A DNA stretch of 64,000 nt, from the NCBI RefSeq assembly GCF_018140925.1, contig NZ_CP073315.1, forward strand, positions 2,108,001-2,172,000, in the 5' to 3' direction. The position numbers were made by a program, and so were the translations under genes. Below, piece by piece: positions 37,034 to 54,574 of this stretch. The DNA is from Psychrobacillus sp. INOP01 (GTDB lineage: Bacteria; Bacillota; Bacilli; Bacillales_A; Planococcaceae). Within the stretch, counting starts at the first letter, position 1; every line of letters begins with the position of its first letter. Under the pieces are notes generated by a model, which was given only the letters and a program-made list of their open reading frames with translations, was not told the DNA's origin and made no database searches.

Positions 37034-37190
37034 TGTGGATAAATGCTTAGTTTACTAGATTACTTAAACACAACTTATGCACATGTGGACAAGTAGCTCT
37101 AAGTAAGCAAAAAAAGACTTATCAACATATCCACAAGCCCTAGTACTATATCTATTATTCTTTTAAATAAATATAATTATATAAGTGAGG
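37034..37190. other. oriC: oriC right part: DnaA boxes, DnaA-trio and unwinding element
   Basis: Between dnaA and dnaN lie boxes at 37034-37042 (perfect, reverse), 37075-37083 (TTATGCACA), 37084-37092 (TTGTCCACA, reverse), 37119-37127 and 37127-37135 (one mismatch each). Next comes a short GC patch (AGCCC) and then CTA-GTA-CTA-TAT-CTA-TTA, which reads as repeated DnaA-trios on the complementary strand, inside an AT-rich segment up to 37190. This is the layout of the B. subtilis unwinding region, so melting should start here. Confidence 0.85.
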
Positions 37191-37197
37191 TATAAAA

Positions 37198-38334
37198 ATG
37201 AAATTCGAAGTAATGAGAGATAGTTTATTAGAGGGATTAAGTGATGTTATAAAAGCAGTAAGTTCCAAAACAACAATTCCAATTCTAACTGGATTAAAAC
37301 TAGAAGTAACTAATAAAGGACTTTATATTACTGGTAGTGATTCAGATATTACTATTCAAACTTTTATACCTGTTGAAAAAAATGGAGAACAAGTTATCAG
37401 TATTACAGAAACAGGTTCTATTGTTTTACAAGCAAGAGTATTTAATGAAATTGTACGTAAGTTACCAACAAATGATGTAGAAATAGAAGTAACCAATCAA
37501 TTCCAAACACATATTAGATCAGGAAAATCGGAATTCAATTTAATTGGGTTGGATGCATCAGAATATCCATTACTTCCTCAAATAGAGGAAGAGAGACAAT
37601 TCTTTATTGCATCTGATTTACTCAAATCTATTATTAAAGAAACTGTATTTGCAGTATCTACTTCTGAAAGCCGTCCTGTTCTTACAGGTGTCAATTGGCA
37701 AGTCAAAGAAGGGGAACTTCACTGTGTAGCTACTGATAGTCACCGATTAGCTAAAAGAAAAACAGTTATTAAAGATTTGCCAGAGGAAGAATACAGTATA
37801 GTAATTCCTGGGAAAAGCTTAAATGAATTAAATAAAATTTTAGAGGAAACATCATCGGAAGTAGCAATTGTGATGACTCAACAACAAATTCTATTTAAAA
37901 CAGGCGATGTACTATTTTATTCACGATTATTAGAGGGTAATTATCCAGACACTTCAAGATTGATCCCTAGTGAGAGCAAAACAACTATTTTAGTAAACAG
38001 TAAATCGTTATTGCAAGCTATAGACAGAGCCTCTTTACTTGCACGTGAAGAAAGAAACAATGTTGTTCGCTTTTCAACTTTAGGTAATGGATTTGTAGAA
38101 GTATCTTCTAACTCTCCAGAGATAGGTAATGTAGAAGAACAAATTCAAGCAGAAGAAATAGATGGGGAAGAATTAAAAATTTCATTTAGCGCCAAATATA
38201 TGATGGATGCTTTAAAAGCTATTGATGGTCAAGATGTAAAAATTTTATTCACAGGCTCTATGAGACCATTTATATTGAAATCTGTACATGATGATTCGAT
38301 ATTACAACTGATTTTACCAGTTAGAACTTACTAA
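37198..38334 (+). CDS. dnaN: DNA polymerase III sliding clamp (beta subunit)
   Basis: A 378-residue clamp subunit with three similar domains. Landmarks are the start MKFEVMRDSLLEGLSDVIKAVSSKTTIPIL, TDSHRLAKR in the second domain, and the C-terminal MRPFIL..LILPVRTY. Two subunits form a ring around DNA and tether polymerases. It follows the oriC unwinding region and has GTGAGG as ribosome-binding site. Confidence 0.99.
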   Translation: MKFEVMRDSLLEGLSDVIKAVSSKTTIPILTGLKLEVTNKGLYITGSDSDITIQTFIPVEKNGEQVISITETGSIVLQARVFNEIVRKLPTNDVEIEVTNQFQTHIRSGKSEFNLIGLDASEYPLLPQIEEERQFFIASDLLKSIIKETVFAVSTSESRPVLTGVNWQVKEGELHCVATDSHRLAKRKTVIKDLPEEEYSIVIPGKSLNELNKILEETSSEVAIVMTQQQILFKTGDVLFYSRLLEGNYPDTSRLIPSESKTTILVNSKSLLQAIDRASLLAREERNNVVRFSTLGNGFVEVSSNSPEIGNVEEQIQAEEIDGEELKISFSAKYMMDALKAIDGQDVKILFTGSMRPFILKSVHDDSILQLILPVRTY

Positions 38335-38342
38335 TATTTAAG

Positions 38343-38372
38343 AGATAGTCACGATTGTGGCTATCTTTTTTA
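38343..38372 (+). terminator. Terminator after dnaN
   Basis: AGATAGTCAC (38343-38352) pairs with GTGGCTATCT (38357-38366), followed by a run of T. It separates dnaA-dnaN from the yaaA-recF-gyrB-gyrA group. Confidence 0.85.
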
Positions 38373-38431
38373 CTTATTTCGTTATTTGGAGTAAAATGAA
38401 GGGATAATGAAAATGAGAAGAGGTTGAATTA

Positions 38432-38662
38432 TTGTTGGAAAAAATTCGATTTGACTCAGAATTTATCACACTTGGTCAATTATTAAAGATGACAGATGCA
38501 ATTAGCTCAGGCGGGATGGCTAAATGGTTCTTAAGTGAGCATGTTATATACGTCAATGGGGAAGTAGATCAAAGAAGAGGTCGTAAATTACGCCATGATG
38601 ATGTAGTGAACATACCAGGAGTAGGAAGATTTCAGTTGGTTGGACCTGAGAACGGGGATTGA
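38432..38662 (+). CDS. yaaA: S4-domain RNA-binding protein YaaA
   Basis: A 76-residue protein with one S4 RNA-binding domain ([39 protein letters not shown]). It sits between dnaN and recF in most Bacilli and is thought to act in ribosome assembly (RlbA). It starts with TTG after a weak AGAGG, and recF begins one base after its stop codon. Confidence 0.95.
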   Translation: MLEKIRFDSEFITLGQLLKMTDAISSGGMAKWFLSEHVIYVNGEVDQRRGRKLRHDDVVNIPGVGRFQLVGPENGD

Positions 38663-38663
38663 C

Positions 38664-39779
38664 ATGTATATTGAACGATTAGAGTTAAAAGATTTCCGAA
38701 ATTACGATTCAATTGAAATGAACTTTTCCTCTAAAATTAATGTGTTAATAGGTGAAAATGCGCAAGGTAAAACAAATTTAATGGAATCTCTCTATGTATT
38801 ATCCATGGCAAAGTCTCATAGGACTTCTAACGATAAAGAATTGATACGTTGGGAAGCAGACTATGGTAAAATAAAAGGAGATATACAAAAAAAGTATGGG
38901 CATTTACCTTTAGAATTGATTCTTTCAAAAAAAGGAAAAAAAGCCAAGGTAAACCATCTAGAGCAAACAAGATTAAGTGATTATATAGGTCAACTTAATG
39001 TCGTAATGTTCGCACCAGAGGATTTATATTTAGTAAAAGGAAGTCCACAAGTGAGAAGACGATTTCTCGATATGGAAATCGGTCAAATTTCCCCTATTTA
39101 TTTACATGATTTACTTCATTTCCAAAAAATAATGAAACAGCGAAATCATATTTTAAAACAACATCAAGGTAAGCCTATATTAAATGATGTGATGTTCGAT
39201 GTTTATACGGAACAATATATAGATGCAGCAATAAAAGTGATTCAAAAGAGATTTCATTTTATGCAATTGTTACAACAATGGGCGGAACCAATTCACTTTG
39301 GGATTTCTAGAGGCTTAGAAAAATTGCGAATTTCCTATAATTCTTCAACTGGAATTCAACCAGAATGGTCAGCAAATGAAATGAAAAATCATCTTGAAAG
39401 AAAAATAGCAGAGAATCAGAATAGAGAACTCTATCGTGGAGTATCCTTAATTGGACCACATCGCGATGATTTACAATTCTTTGTAAACGACTATGATGTA
39501 CAAACTTATGGATCTCAAGGGCAGCAGCGTACAACAGCATTGTCTTTGAAGCTCGCTGAAATTGAATTAATAAAACAGGAGGTTGGTGAATCTCCTGTTT
39601 TATTACTGGATGACGTTCTATCCGAACTAGATGACTATCGACAATCTCACTTATTAAATACAATTCAAGGAGATGTCCAAACGTTTGTTACGACTACAAG
39701 TGTTGAAGGCATTGCACATGAAACAATTCAACAAGCTGAATTGTTTCATGTGGAACAAGGTGCAATAGTAGACCAGTAA
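38664..39779 (+). CDS. recF: DNA replication/repair ATPase RecF
   Basis: A 371-residue SMC-like ATPase: Walker [14 protein letters not shown] (about 30-42), signature motif [17 protein letters not shown] and Walker [12 protein letters not shown]. With RecO and RecR it loads RecA at gaps. The start [14 protein letters not shown] at 38664 is the family N-terminus. A parS-like site (39742-39757) lies within the last codons. remB (yaaB), found here in Bacillus, is absent between recF and gyrB. Confidence 0.98.
   Translation: MYIERLELKDFRNYDSIEMNFSSKINVLIGENAQGKTNLMESLYVLSMAKSHRTSNDKELIRWEADYGKIKGDIQKKYGHLPLELILSKKGKKAKVNHLEQTRLSDYIGQLNVVMFAPEDLYLVKGSPQVRRRFLDMEIGQISPIYLHDLLHFQKIMKQRNHILKQHQGKPILNDVMFDVYTEQYIDAAIKVIQKRFHFMQLLQQWAEPIHFGISRGLEKLRISYNSSTGIQPEWSANEMKNHLERKIAENQNRELYRGVSLIGPHRDDLQFFVNDYDVQTYGSQGQQRTTALSLKLAEIELIKQEVGESPVLLLDDVLSELDDYRQSHLLNTIQGDVQTFVTTTSVEGIAHETIQQAELFHVEQGAIVDQ
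39742..39757. promoter_or_regulatory. parS-like site at the 3' end of recF
   Basis: TGTTTCATGTGGAACA differs from the parS at 26236-26251 by one base (T for C in the CACGTG core). It encodes FHVEQ in RecF. Confidence 0.6.
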
Positions 39780-39827
39780 AAACATACAACGAACACAAAT
39801 GTACAAATAGAAAAAGTTTATAAATGA

Positions 39828-41795
<1,968 letters not shown>

Positions 41796-41822
41796 GAAAG
41801 TGTGTGACTGGAGGTCTTTAGG

Positions 41823-44348
41823 ATGTCAGAAATACCGAATAAAGGCGTGAAGGGGATCAATATTAGTACAGAAATGAAAACCTCATTTCTAGACTATGCG
41901 ATGAGTGTAATTGTATCCCGTGCCTTACCAGACGTTCGTGACGGGCTAAAGCCTGTACATCGTCGAATTTTATATGGTATGCAAGAGTTGGGGAATACAC
42001 CTGATAAACCTCATAAAAAATCGGCTCGTATTGTAGGAGACGTAATGGGGAAATACCATCCACATGGTGACTCATCTATTTATGATGCAATGGTACGTAT
42101 GGCGCAAGACTTTAGTTACCGTTATATGCTTGTAGATGGTCATGGAAACTTTGGTTCTGTCGATGGGGACGGGGCAGCAGCTATGCGTTATACGGAATCA
42201 CGTATGTCCAAAATTGCTTTAGAATTATTGCGAGATATTAATAAAAATACCATCGATTACAAAGACAACTACGATGGACAAGAAAAAGAACCAGTTGTGT
42301 TACCTAGTAGATATCCTAACTTACTTGTAAACGGTGCTTCTGGAATTGCTGTTGGGATGGCTACGAATATTCCATCACATAATTTAGGAGAAGTAATTGA
42401 CGGAGTATTGGCTTTAGCTGAAAACCCTGCAATTACAATTGAAGAGTTGATGTCTATTATACCTGGACCGGATTTCCCAACTGGTGGTATTATTTTAGGC
42501 CGTAGTGGTATTCGCCGTGCCTATGAAACAGGTAGAGGCTCTATATTAATTCGTGCAAAAGTAGAGATTGAAGTAAAATCGAGTGGTAAAGAAGTTATTC
42601 TTGTTAAAGAATTACCATATCAGGTAAATAAAGCTCGATTAATAGAGAAAATCGCTGAGTTAGTACGCGATAAAAAAATCGATGGTATTACCCATTTAGC
42701 GGATGAATCTGATCGTAATGGAATGCGAATTGTTATTGAGGTACGTAAGGATGCGAATTCTCATGTATTATTAAATAACTTATATAAACAAACTGCATTA
42801 CAATCAAGCTTTGGGGTTAATATGCTTGCATTAGTGGACAACCAACCAAAAGTTTTGAACATAAAAGAAATGCTTTATTATTACTTAGAACATCAAAAAG
42901 TGGTAATACGTCGTCGTACTCAGTTTGAACTGAACAAAGCTGAAGACCGTGCACATATTTTAGAGGGACTTCGAATTGCTTTAGATCATATCGATGAAAT
43001 TATCAAGTTAATCCGAGCTTCACAAACAGGTGAAGAAGCAAAAAATGGATTGATAGAGACATTCAATTTATCCGAAAGACAAGCGCAGGCTATTCTAGAT
43101 ATGCGTCTACAACGTTTAACTGGTTTAGAACGTGATAAAATTGAAGAAGAATATAACAACTTATTGAAATTGATTGAAGAACTAAAATTCATCTTGGCAA
43201 ATGAGTATCGTGTAGTTGAAATAATTAGAGAAGAAATTTCCGAGATTAAAGATCGCTATGCGGACAAACGTCGAACTGAAATTGTTGCTGGAGGAGCAGA
43301 AGTTTTAGAGGATGAAGATTTAATCCCAATAGAAAATTCTGTACTTACTTTAACAAACAAAGGATATATTAAACGTTTACCTGCTAATACGTATAAGAGT
43401 CAAAAAAGAGGCGGTCGTGGTGTTCAAGGTATGGGTACAAATGAAGATGACTTTGTAGAGCATCTATTGTACACATCAACACATGATACAATTCTCTTCT
43501 TTACAAACAAAGGGAAAGTTTATCGAGCTCGAGGATTCGAGATCCCTGAATATGGTCGTACTGCAAAAGGCTTACCGATTATAAATCTATTAGGTGTTGA
43601 GAAAGACGAACATATTACTGCTATGATTCCAATGGCATCGTTTGAAGAAGAAAATTATTTTATCTTTACAACGAAGTATGGAGTAACGAAACGTTCTCCT
43701 GTAACTGGATTTGCGCATATCCGTGCAAATGGATTGATTGCTATTTCGTTACGTGAGGAAGATGAGCTTATTGCTGTTCGTTTAACTAATGGCGATAAAC
43801 AAATCATTATAGGTACTCGCCAAGGTAAATTAGTTCGATTCGAAGAAACCGATATACGCTCCATGGGTAGAACTGCTGGAGGAGTAAGAGGGATTCGTTT
43901 GAAAGATGATGACTATGTAGTAGGTATGGAGATTATCGAACCTGATCAAGAAATTTTAGTTGTTACAGAAAATGGATATGGTAAACGTACTCCAGAGTCT
44001 GAATATCGTTTACAAAGTCGTGGTGGGATGGGTGTTAAAACTTGTCAAATCACAGACAAAAATGGTCCTTTATCAGCTGTTAAGGCAGTTAATGGCACAG
44101 AAGACTTAATGCTGATCACGATTAATGGAATGCTTATCCGTATGGATGTAAAAGATATTTCTAAAACTGGTCGTAGTACGCAGGGAGTCCGTTTAATGAG
44201 GCTAGCAGGAGATGAGCTAATTTCTACTGTAGCAAAAGTTGAAAAAGAAGAAGATGACGATGAAGAAAATGTAGAAATCATAGATAATCTAGAAGAAGGA
44301 TCTACAATTGAAATAGAGTCATCTTTAACAGAAGAACAAACCGAATAA
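41823..44348 (+). CDS. gyrA: DNA gyrase subunit A
   Basis: An 841-residue subunit. The catalytic tyrosine is Tyr123 in AAMRYTES; the quinolone-resistance region reads [17 protein letters not shown] with Ser84, Ser85 and Glu-equivalent positions in the susceptible form. The C-terminal domain has six beta-pinwheel repeats with the GyrA box QKRGGRG (about 535-541) and an acidic tail. It lies 27 bp after gyrB. Confidence 0.99.
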   Translation: MSEIPNKGVKGINISTEMKTSFLDYAMSVIVSRALPDVRDGLKPVHRRILYGMQELGNTPDKPHKKSARIVGDVMGKYHPHGDSSIYDAMVRMAQDFSYRYMLVDGHGNFGSVDGDGAAAMRYTESRMSKIALELLRDINKNTIDYKDNYDGQEKEPVVLPSRYPNLLVNGASGIAVGMATNIPSHNLGEVIDGVLALAENPAITIEELMSIIPGPDFPTGGIILGRSGIRRAYETGRGSILIRAKVEIEVKSSGKEVILVKELPYQVNKARLIEKIAELVRDKKIDGITHLADESDRNGMRIVIEVRKDANSHVLLNNLYKQTALQSSFGVNMLALVDNQPKVLNIKEMLYYYLEHQKVVIRRRTQFELNKAEDRAHILEGLRIALDHIDEIIKLIRASQTGEEAKNGLIETFNLSERQAQAILDMRLQRLTGLERDKIEEEYNNLLKLIEELKFILANEYRVVEIIREEISEIKDRYADKRRTEIVAGGAEVLEDEDLIPIENSVLTLTNKGYIKRLPANTYKSQKRGGRGVQGMGTNEDDFVEHLLYTSTHDTILFFTNKGKVYRARGFEIPEYGRTAKGLPIINLLGVEKDEHITAMIPMASFEEENYFIFTTKYGVTKRSPVTGFAHIRANGLIAISLREEDELIAVRLTNGDKQIIIGTRQGKLVRFEETDIRSMGRTAGGVRGIRLKDDDYVVGMEIIEPDQEILVVTENGYGKRTPESEYRLQSRGGMGVKTCQITDKNGPLSAVKAVNGTEDLMLITINGMLIRMDVKDISKTGRSTQGVRLMRLAGDELISTVAKVEKEEDDDEENVEIIDNLEEGSTIEIESSLTEEQTE

Positions 44349-44356
44349 ATTTAACA

Positions 44357-44392
44357 AACACCCATAAACAATACTGTTTATGGGTGTTTTTA
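44357..44392 (+). terminator. Terminator of gyrA
   Basis: AACACCCATAAACA pairs perfectly with TGTTTATGGGTGTT across four bases, followed by a T-run. Confidence 0.9.
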
Positions 44393-44476
44393 TGTATCTG
44401 GGTAAAACATTTTCCATATACTTTCAATATGAGTATTTAGTATAATTAAAGAAACGTTTGAAAAGGGGAATTCTAA

Positions 44477-45583
44477 ATGAACCAAACCCTCATTAATCTA
44501 GAGGAATTGAAATTAGGTACTATAATCGCAGAAGATATATTAGTTAATACTAACTCGCCTATAATTCATAAAGAGTCAAAGGTAACTAGAGAACTTATTC
44601 AAGTTTTGAGTGCTTTTAATATAACTAAAGTACCCGTTGTCCTAGAAAATGTTTTTAATAGATCAGAAGAAGAGATAAAAAAGTTATTTGAAGATAAAGA
44701 AGAATCTCCTCATATAGAAGACAAGCCACTAGTTGACACGAGTTTTGTTCAATTATATAAAAAGGCTGTAGATAGTTTCTATAAAGAATATATTGGCTGG
44801 GAAGCAGGCATGAAAGTAGATGTGGCAAAGCTACGGAATATTATTATGCCTTTAGTCGAAAAAGCAATGGTAGAAAAACAAGTATTTTCTCTGTTAAATA
44901 TGTATTCTAAGATGGATAAATATATTGCACATCATTCTATAGCTGTTGGAATTATTTCAGGGGCAATAGCTAAAAAGTTAAATTATCCTTCGGGTCAAAT
45001 AACGCAAATGGCTACAGCTGGTTTAATGGCTGATATAGGTATGGCAAAAGTGGATCCAAAGATAAGAGATAAAAAGTCTAATCTCACGGAATCAGAATTT
45101 TCAGAGGTAAAAAAACATACTATTTATAGTTTTCAAATGATTAAAGATAGCCCTTTACTAAAACCTGAAATGAAATTAGCAATATTTCAACATCATGAAC
45201 GTTTAGATGGGAGTGGCTATCCGAAAAGCGATAAATTGAATGATGTTTCTGTTTACTCTCAAATAATAGCGGTAGCTGACGTCTACCATGCGATGACTTC
45301 AGAACGTATTTACCGTGCTAAAAGTTCTTCTTTTAAAGTTCTAGAAATGATTCGAGAAGAAGAGTTTGGAAAGTATAATATAGAAGTAGTTAATAAATTC
45401 ATAGAGTTAGTTGGGTCTCTACCTATTTCAACTAGTGTTCTTCTATCAACTGGTGAAAAAGGAGAAGTAGTTTTCTTACATAGAGATTCTCCGATGCGTC
45501 CAATGGTTCGATTAACTGACAGTGGTAAAATAATAGATTTAGCAGCAAATAGATCCATTCATATAGAGAGTATTATGAGCTAA
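44477..45583 (+). CDS. HD-GYP-like domain protein with altered metal site
   Basis: A 368-residue soluble protein. The C-terminal half has the HD-GYP layout: AHHSIAVG (about 151-158), a DIG motif, HHERLDGSGYP (239-249) and VADVYHAMTSER. HD-GYP enzymes hydrolyse cyclic di-GMP. Here, however, the first His-Asp pair is Ala185-Asp186 (LMADIGMAK), so metal binding and catalysis are doubtful. The N-terminal 110 residues show no known domain. It follows gyrA with its own terminators, a place where other Bacilli carry a related gene. Confidence 0.85.
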   Translation: MNQTLINLEELKLGTIIAEDILVNTNSPIIHKESKVTRELIQVLSAFNITKVPVVLENVFNRSEEEIKKLFEDKEESPHIEDKPLVDTSFVQLYKKAVDSFYKEYIGWEAGMKVDVAKLRNIIMPLVEKAMVEKQVFSLLNMYSKMDKYIAHHSIAVGIISGAIAKKLNYPSGQITQMATAGLMADIGMAKVDPKIRDKKSNLTESEFSEVKKHTIYSFQMIKDSPLLKPEMKLAIFQHHERLDGSGYPKSDKLNDVSVYSQIIAVADVYHAMTSERIYRAKSSSFKVLEMIREEEFGKYNIEVVNKFIELVGSLPISTSVLLSTGEKGEVVFLHRDSPMRPMVRLTDSGKIIDLAANRSIHIESIMS

Positions 45584-45591
45584 TTTAAGCT

Positions 45592-45635
45592 AAACTCTTT
45601 CGTCTTTTATTAGTAGAGGAAAGAGTTTAATATTA
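45592..45635 (+). terminator. Terminator of the HD-GYP-like gene
   Basis: AAACTCTTTC pairs with GAAAGAGTTT, followed by an AT-rich stretch. It separates the gene from the rRNA promoter. Confidence 0.7.
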
Positions 45636-45650
45636 TTTCTCAATAAAGTG

Positions 45651-45679
45651 TTGACAAATTCCTGAGGACTTGATATTAT
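45651..45679 (+). promoter_or_regulatory. rRNA operon promoter
   Basis: TTGACA (45651-45656) and TATTAT (45674-45679) are 17 bp apart, about 165 bp before 16S. The perfect -35 box fits a strong rRNA promoter. A leader with GAAAACTGAAC, a boxA-like antitermination element, follows. Confidence 0.85.
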
Positions 45680-45845
45680 ATAGAAGTCGCCAAAACGACA
45701 TTACAACAACATGAACATTGAAAACTGAACATGCAAAACGTTAAGACATACAGCTTATCAACTAACTTAGTTAGTTTGATAGCAAAACAATTTTGACATC
45801 ATTTAATGATGATGCCAGCAAAACAAATGAGCTTTTTAAGTTCTC

Positions 45846-47406
<1,561 letters not shown>

Positions 47407-47491
47407 ATAATATCGGAATACAGATTTTTATCTGTATCTTAACGTTTTGCAGTTCAGTTTTGAATGTTCATTTTTATATGAAGATTCGATA

Positions 47492-47508
47492 CTTGTTCTT
47501 TGAAAACT
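47492..47508 (+). promoter_or_regulatory. boxA-like antitermination element in the 16S-23S spacer
   Basis: TGTTCTTTGAAAACTGG in the spacer matches the Bacillus boxA used for rRNA antitermination. The spacer (47403-47597) carries no tRNA gene. Confidence 0.6.
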
Positions 47509-47597
47509 GGATAAAACGACATTGAAACAATAAACAACAAGAAATTCAAGTTGTGATTACTTCGGTAATCATGATGTGTAAGACTTTTTAACTTTTA

Positions 47598-50524
<2,927 letters not shown>

Positions 50525-50707
50525 AAATTTGTTTAACGTAACAATGTCGTTTATCCAGTTTTGAGTGAACAAGCACTCTGTTAAGGGTTTCAAGACACGA
50601 GTAGTTCGAGGAAACAATTGAGAGAGGAAAGGAACGTACTAACGTACGTGACTGACCGAACGAATGAAGTTGACGAAGAAGTACGATGTGTATTGGAAGC
50701 CGTAGAG

Positions 50708-50823
50708 TCTAGTGATGATGGCGAAGAGGTCACACCCGTTCCCATACCGAACACGGAAGTTAAGCTCTTCAGCGCCGATGGTAGTTGGGGGTCTCCCCCT
50801 GTGAGAGTAGGACGTCGCTGGGC
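50708..50823 (+). rRNA. rrf: 5S ribosomal RNA
   Basis: About 116 nt around GGTCACACCCGTTCCCATAC and CGAACACGGAAGTTAAGCTC, the universal 5S core. The ends TAGTGATG and CGTCGCTGG pair into the terminal helix. The terminator follows directly. Confidence 0.97.
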
Positions 50824-50830
50824 ACCAAAG

Positions 50831-50868
50831 AAAAAGTCGTTACCGAATTATCGGTAGCGGCTTTTTTA
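50831..50868 (+). terminator. Terminator of the rRNA operon
   Basis: AAGTCGTTACCGA pairs with TCGGTAGCGGCTT around a 5-base loop, followed by six T. Confidence 0.9.
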
Positions 50869-50869
50869 T

Positions 50870-51510
50870 ATGTATAGTTGGAAAGATGACAGTGGCTTTT
50901 AGTGATCATTTTATTCAGAAACGAAATGGTCTCGAATAATCCCCCTAGCCCACGGATCTCTTCTGAAGAGCGATTATAGACATAGTGAGCAATATATTGC
51001 AATTCTTCTAGCACTTGTTGAAGACCCACTGGATGTGGGGTAGCCAGACGTTGCAAAATATTTTTATTTTGCGACGAGCTTTGAGTAGGAGCACCAGGAT
51101 GTCGCGAACTAAGTTTGATTTCTAAAACAAGGAAAAAAATATACAACATAAAGATAGACAGTATCTATCTTATAGAGCTTTGCTATGCATAAAAATGGGA
51201 AACTTTCTTTCTCTCGATATACCACGATAATGATATAGCAAAGATAGTCCAGAGGTAATTGGAAACAGGAAAAAAACAAGTTTTTTCTCTTAAAAAGAGC
51301 TGGCACAATTCTTATGTTGCTATTGTTAATCTCAGAGAGTCGTGGATTCTTAAGATTACTAACCTACTAAGCATAAATTTATAAAATGGAAAATACCTAG
51401 CTAACTCAACTCTTAATAAACATTAAATATTAATTAATTTATGTAACTATATGCTAAATAAAACAGAGTTTTAACTCTTTCTCACTAATGCAAGAAAAGT
51501 CCGAATAAAC
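50870..51510. other. Gene-poor stretch after the rRNA operon; possible gene remnant
   Basis: No gene is supported here. The part to about 51120 is richer in G and C than the AT-rich part beyond it. On the minus strand 51149-50869 stays open and would encode a peptide with helix-like segments (LQQVLEELQYIAHYVYNRSSEEI), but the frame runs on into the 5S gene, has no convincing start and no family I recognise. TTGCAAAATA/TATTTTGCGA (about 51053-51074) is a local hairpin. It may be a dispersed repeat or a decayed gene. Confidence 0.35.
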
Positions 51511-51527
51511 ATATTATTCAAGGTTTC

Positions 51528-51556
51528 TTGACACTTGTGTGAAGCGCTGATAACCT
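51528..51556 (+). promoter_or_regulatory. Candidate guaB promoter
   Basis: A perfect TTGACA (51528-51533) is followed after 17 bp by TAACCT (51551-51556), about 40 bp before the guaB start. AAGGTT and AACCTT flank the -35 region as a short inverted repeat. The -10 box is weak. Confidence 0.5.
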
Positions 51557-51564
51557 TGTAATAA

Positions 51565-53061
<1,497 letters not shown>

Positions 53062-53091
53062 GTAATTATATAGAAACTTTTGCACTCATTC

Positions 53092-53135
53092 GTCGTCTTA
53101 AACTAGGACGAATGGGTGCTTTTTTGTATACAAGT
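53092..53135 (+). terminator. Terminator of guaB
   Basis: GCACTCATTCGTC (53092-53104) pairs with GACGAATGGGTGC (53117-53129), with one G-T pair, followed by six T. Confidence 0.85.
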
Positions 53136-53198
53136 GTCCTAGCATGCTAAAGTGTGATAAAATAAGCAATGATAATAACAAAAGGTGGAGGTACGATA

Positions 53199-54533
53199 GT
53201 GAAGAAGGTTTGGATGACATCAATGATAAAATGGCTAGTACTTCCGATGTTTCTTGTGTCAGTAGTATGTGGTATGCCTGCTGCTACAAAAGCAGAGGAA
53301 AGCTTGAATTTAAATGTAGATGCAGCAATTTTAATTGATGCAGAAACAGGAAAAATCCTATATGAAGAGAATTCTGAGACAGCACTAGGTATAGCTAGTA
53401 TGACGAAAATGATGACGGAGTATTTGTTATTTGAAGCAATAGAAGAAGGTAAAGTAACATGGGATCAACAATACAATGTTACTGAATATACATACAAAAT
53501 CTCTCAAGATCGTCGTTTAAGTAATGTACCACTACGTGAGGATGGTAGCTATTCTATTCAAGAGCTTTATGAAGCGATGGCTATATACTCAGCAAATGCA
53601 GCTACTATTGCAATTGCAGAGACAATTGCAGGAACCGAAGATAATTTTATCAATCTAATGAACGAAAAAGCAGCCGAAATGGGATTAGAAGGATATAAGT
53701 TTGTCAATTCTTCAGGCCTAAACAATGGAGACTTACAAGGAATGCATCCAGCAAGTACTAATGCTTCTGATGAAAACGTAATGCCCGCTAAATCAGTAGC
53801 AATTCTTGCATATCATTTAATGAACGATTTTCCTGAAGTTTTAGAAACAACGAAGATTGCCAAAAAGACATTCCGTGCAGGAACTTCTGATGCAATAGAG
53901 ATGAGTAACTGGAACTGGATGTTACCAGGTTTAGTATATGAATACGAAGGCGTAGATGGATTAAAAACTGGAACAACAGAATTTGCTGGGCATTCCTTTA
54001 CTGCAACTGCTCAAAAGAACGGAATGCGTGTTATTTCTGTGGTAATGAAAGCAGTAGATGCGAATGGAAAAGGTTCATACAAAGCACGTTTTGATGCAAC
54101 TAGAGCCTTATTAGATTATGGATTCTCCCAATTTTCTAAAGAAGAAATTGTTCCAGCAGGATATAAAATTCCAGAACAAGAGACATTAAAAGTAGAAAAA
54201 GGGAAAGCGGACACAGTAGCAATAGCTGTGAAGGATCCTATTTCTATGGTCATTAAGACAAATGAAAAAGAATTGTACAAGCCTGTATTTACGGCGAGCA
54301 AAGAGACGCTTGAAGCAGATATAAAGAAGGATACAGTTGTTGGTAAAGTTCACTTAGAGAAATCCGAAGGAACTGACTATGGCTATATAATTGATCAAGC
54401 AGCAGAAACGGACGTAGTAACTACTGAGGCCGTAGAACGTGCTAGCTGGTTTAGTTTAATGTTTCAAGGTATTGGTAAGTTTTTCGGAAACTTATGGAAT
54501 AGCACAACAGACTTTATAGGTGGATTATTTTAA
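53199..54533 (+). CDS. dacA: D-alanyl-D-alanine carboxypeptidase DacA (PBP5)
   Basis: A 444-residue penicillin-binding protein that removes the last D-Ala from peptidoglycan stems. A signal peptide (about 1-32, ending AATKAEE) is followed by the peptidase domain with Ser67-Met-Thr-Lys70, Ser131-Ala-Asn133 and LKTGTTE, a beta-rich PBP5 C-terminal domain, and a terminal amphipathic helix that holds it to the membrane. The start is a GTG at 53199, directly after GGTGGAGG. It follows guaB as in B. subtilis. Confidence 0.97.
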   Translation: MKKVWMTSMIKWLVLPMFLVSVVCGMPAATKAEESLNLNVDAAILIDAETGKILYEENSETALGIASMTKMMTEYLLFEAIEEGKVTWDQQYNVTEYTYKISQDRRLSNVPLREDGSYSIQELYEAMAIYSANAATIAIAETIAGTEDNFINLMNEKAAEMGLEGYKFVNSSGLNNGDLQGMHPASTNASDENVMPAKSVAILAYHLMNDFPEVLETTKIAKKTFRAGTSDAIEMSNWNWMLPGLVYEYEGVDGLKTGTTEFAGHSFTATAQKNGMRVISVVMKAVDANGKGSYKARFDATRALLDYGFSQFSKEEIVPAGYKIPEQETLKVEKGKADTVAIAVKDPISMVIKTNEKELYKPVFTASKETLEADIKKDTVVGKVHLEKSEGTDYGYIIDQAAETDVVTTEAVERASWFSLMFQGIGKFFGNLWNSTTDFIGGLF

Positions 54534-54539
54534 ATAACA

Positions 54540-54574
54540 AAAACACTGTAGCTCATTAGAGTTACAGTGTTTTT
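54540..54574. terminator. Shared terminator between dacA and pdxR
   Basis: AAAACACTGTA (54540-54550) pairs with TACAGTGTTTT (54563-54573). It has A-rich and T-rich flanks and serves two convergent genes, overlapping the pdxR stop codon. Confidence 0.8.

Noticed and set aside
50769-51149. A 126-codon minus-strand frame running into the 5S gene
   Set aside because: It covers part of the 5S rRNA gene, has no ribosome-binding site and no recognised family; only its outer part is discussed as a possible remnant.
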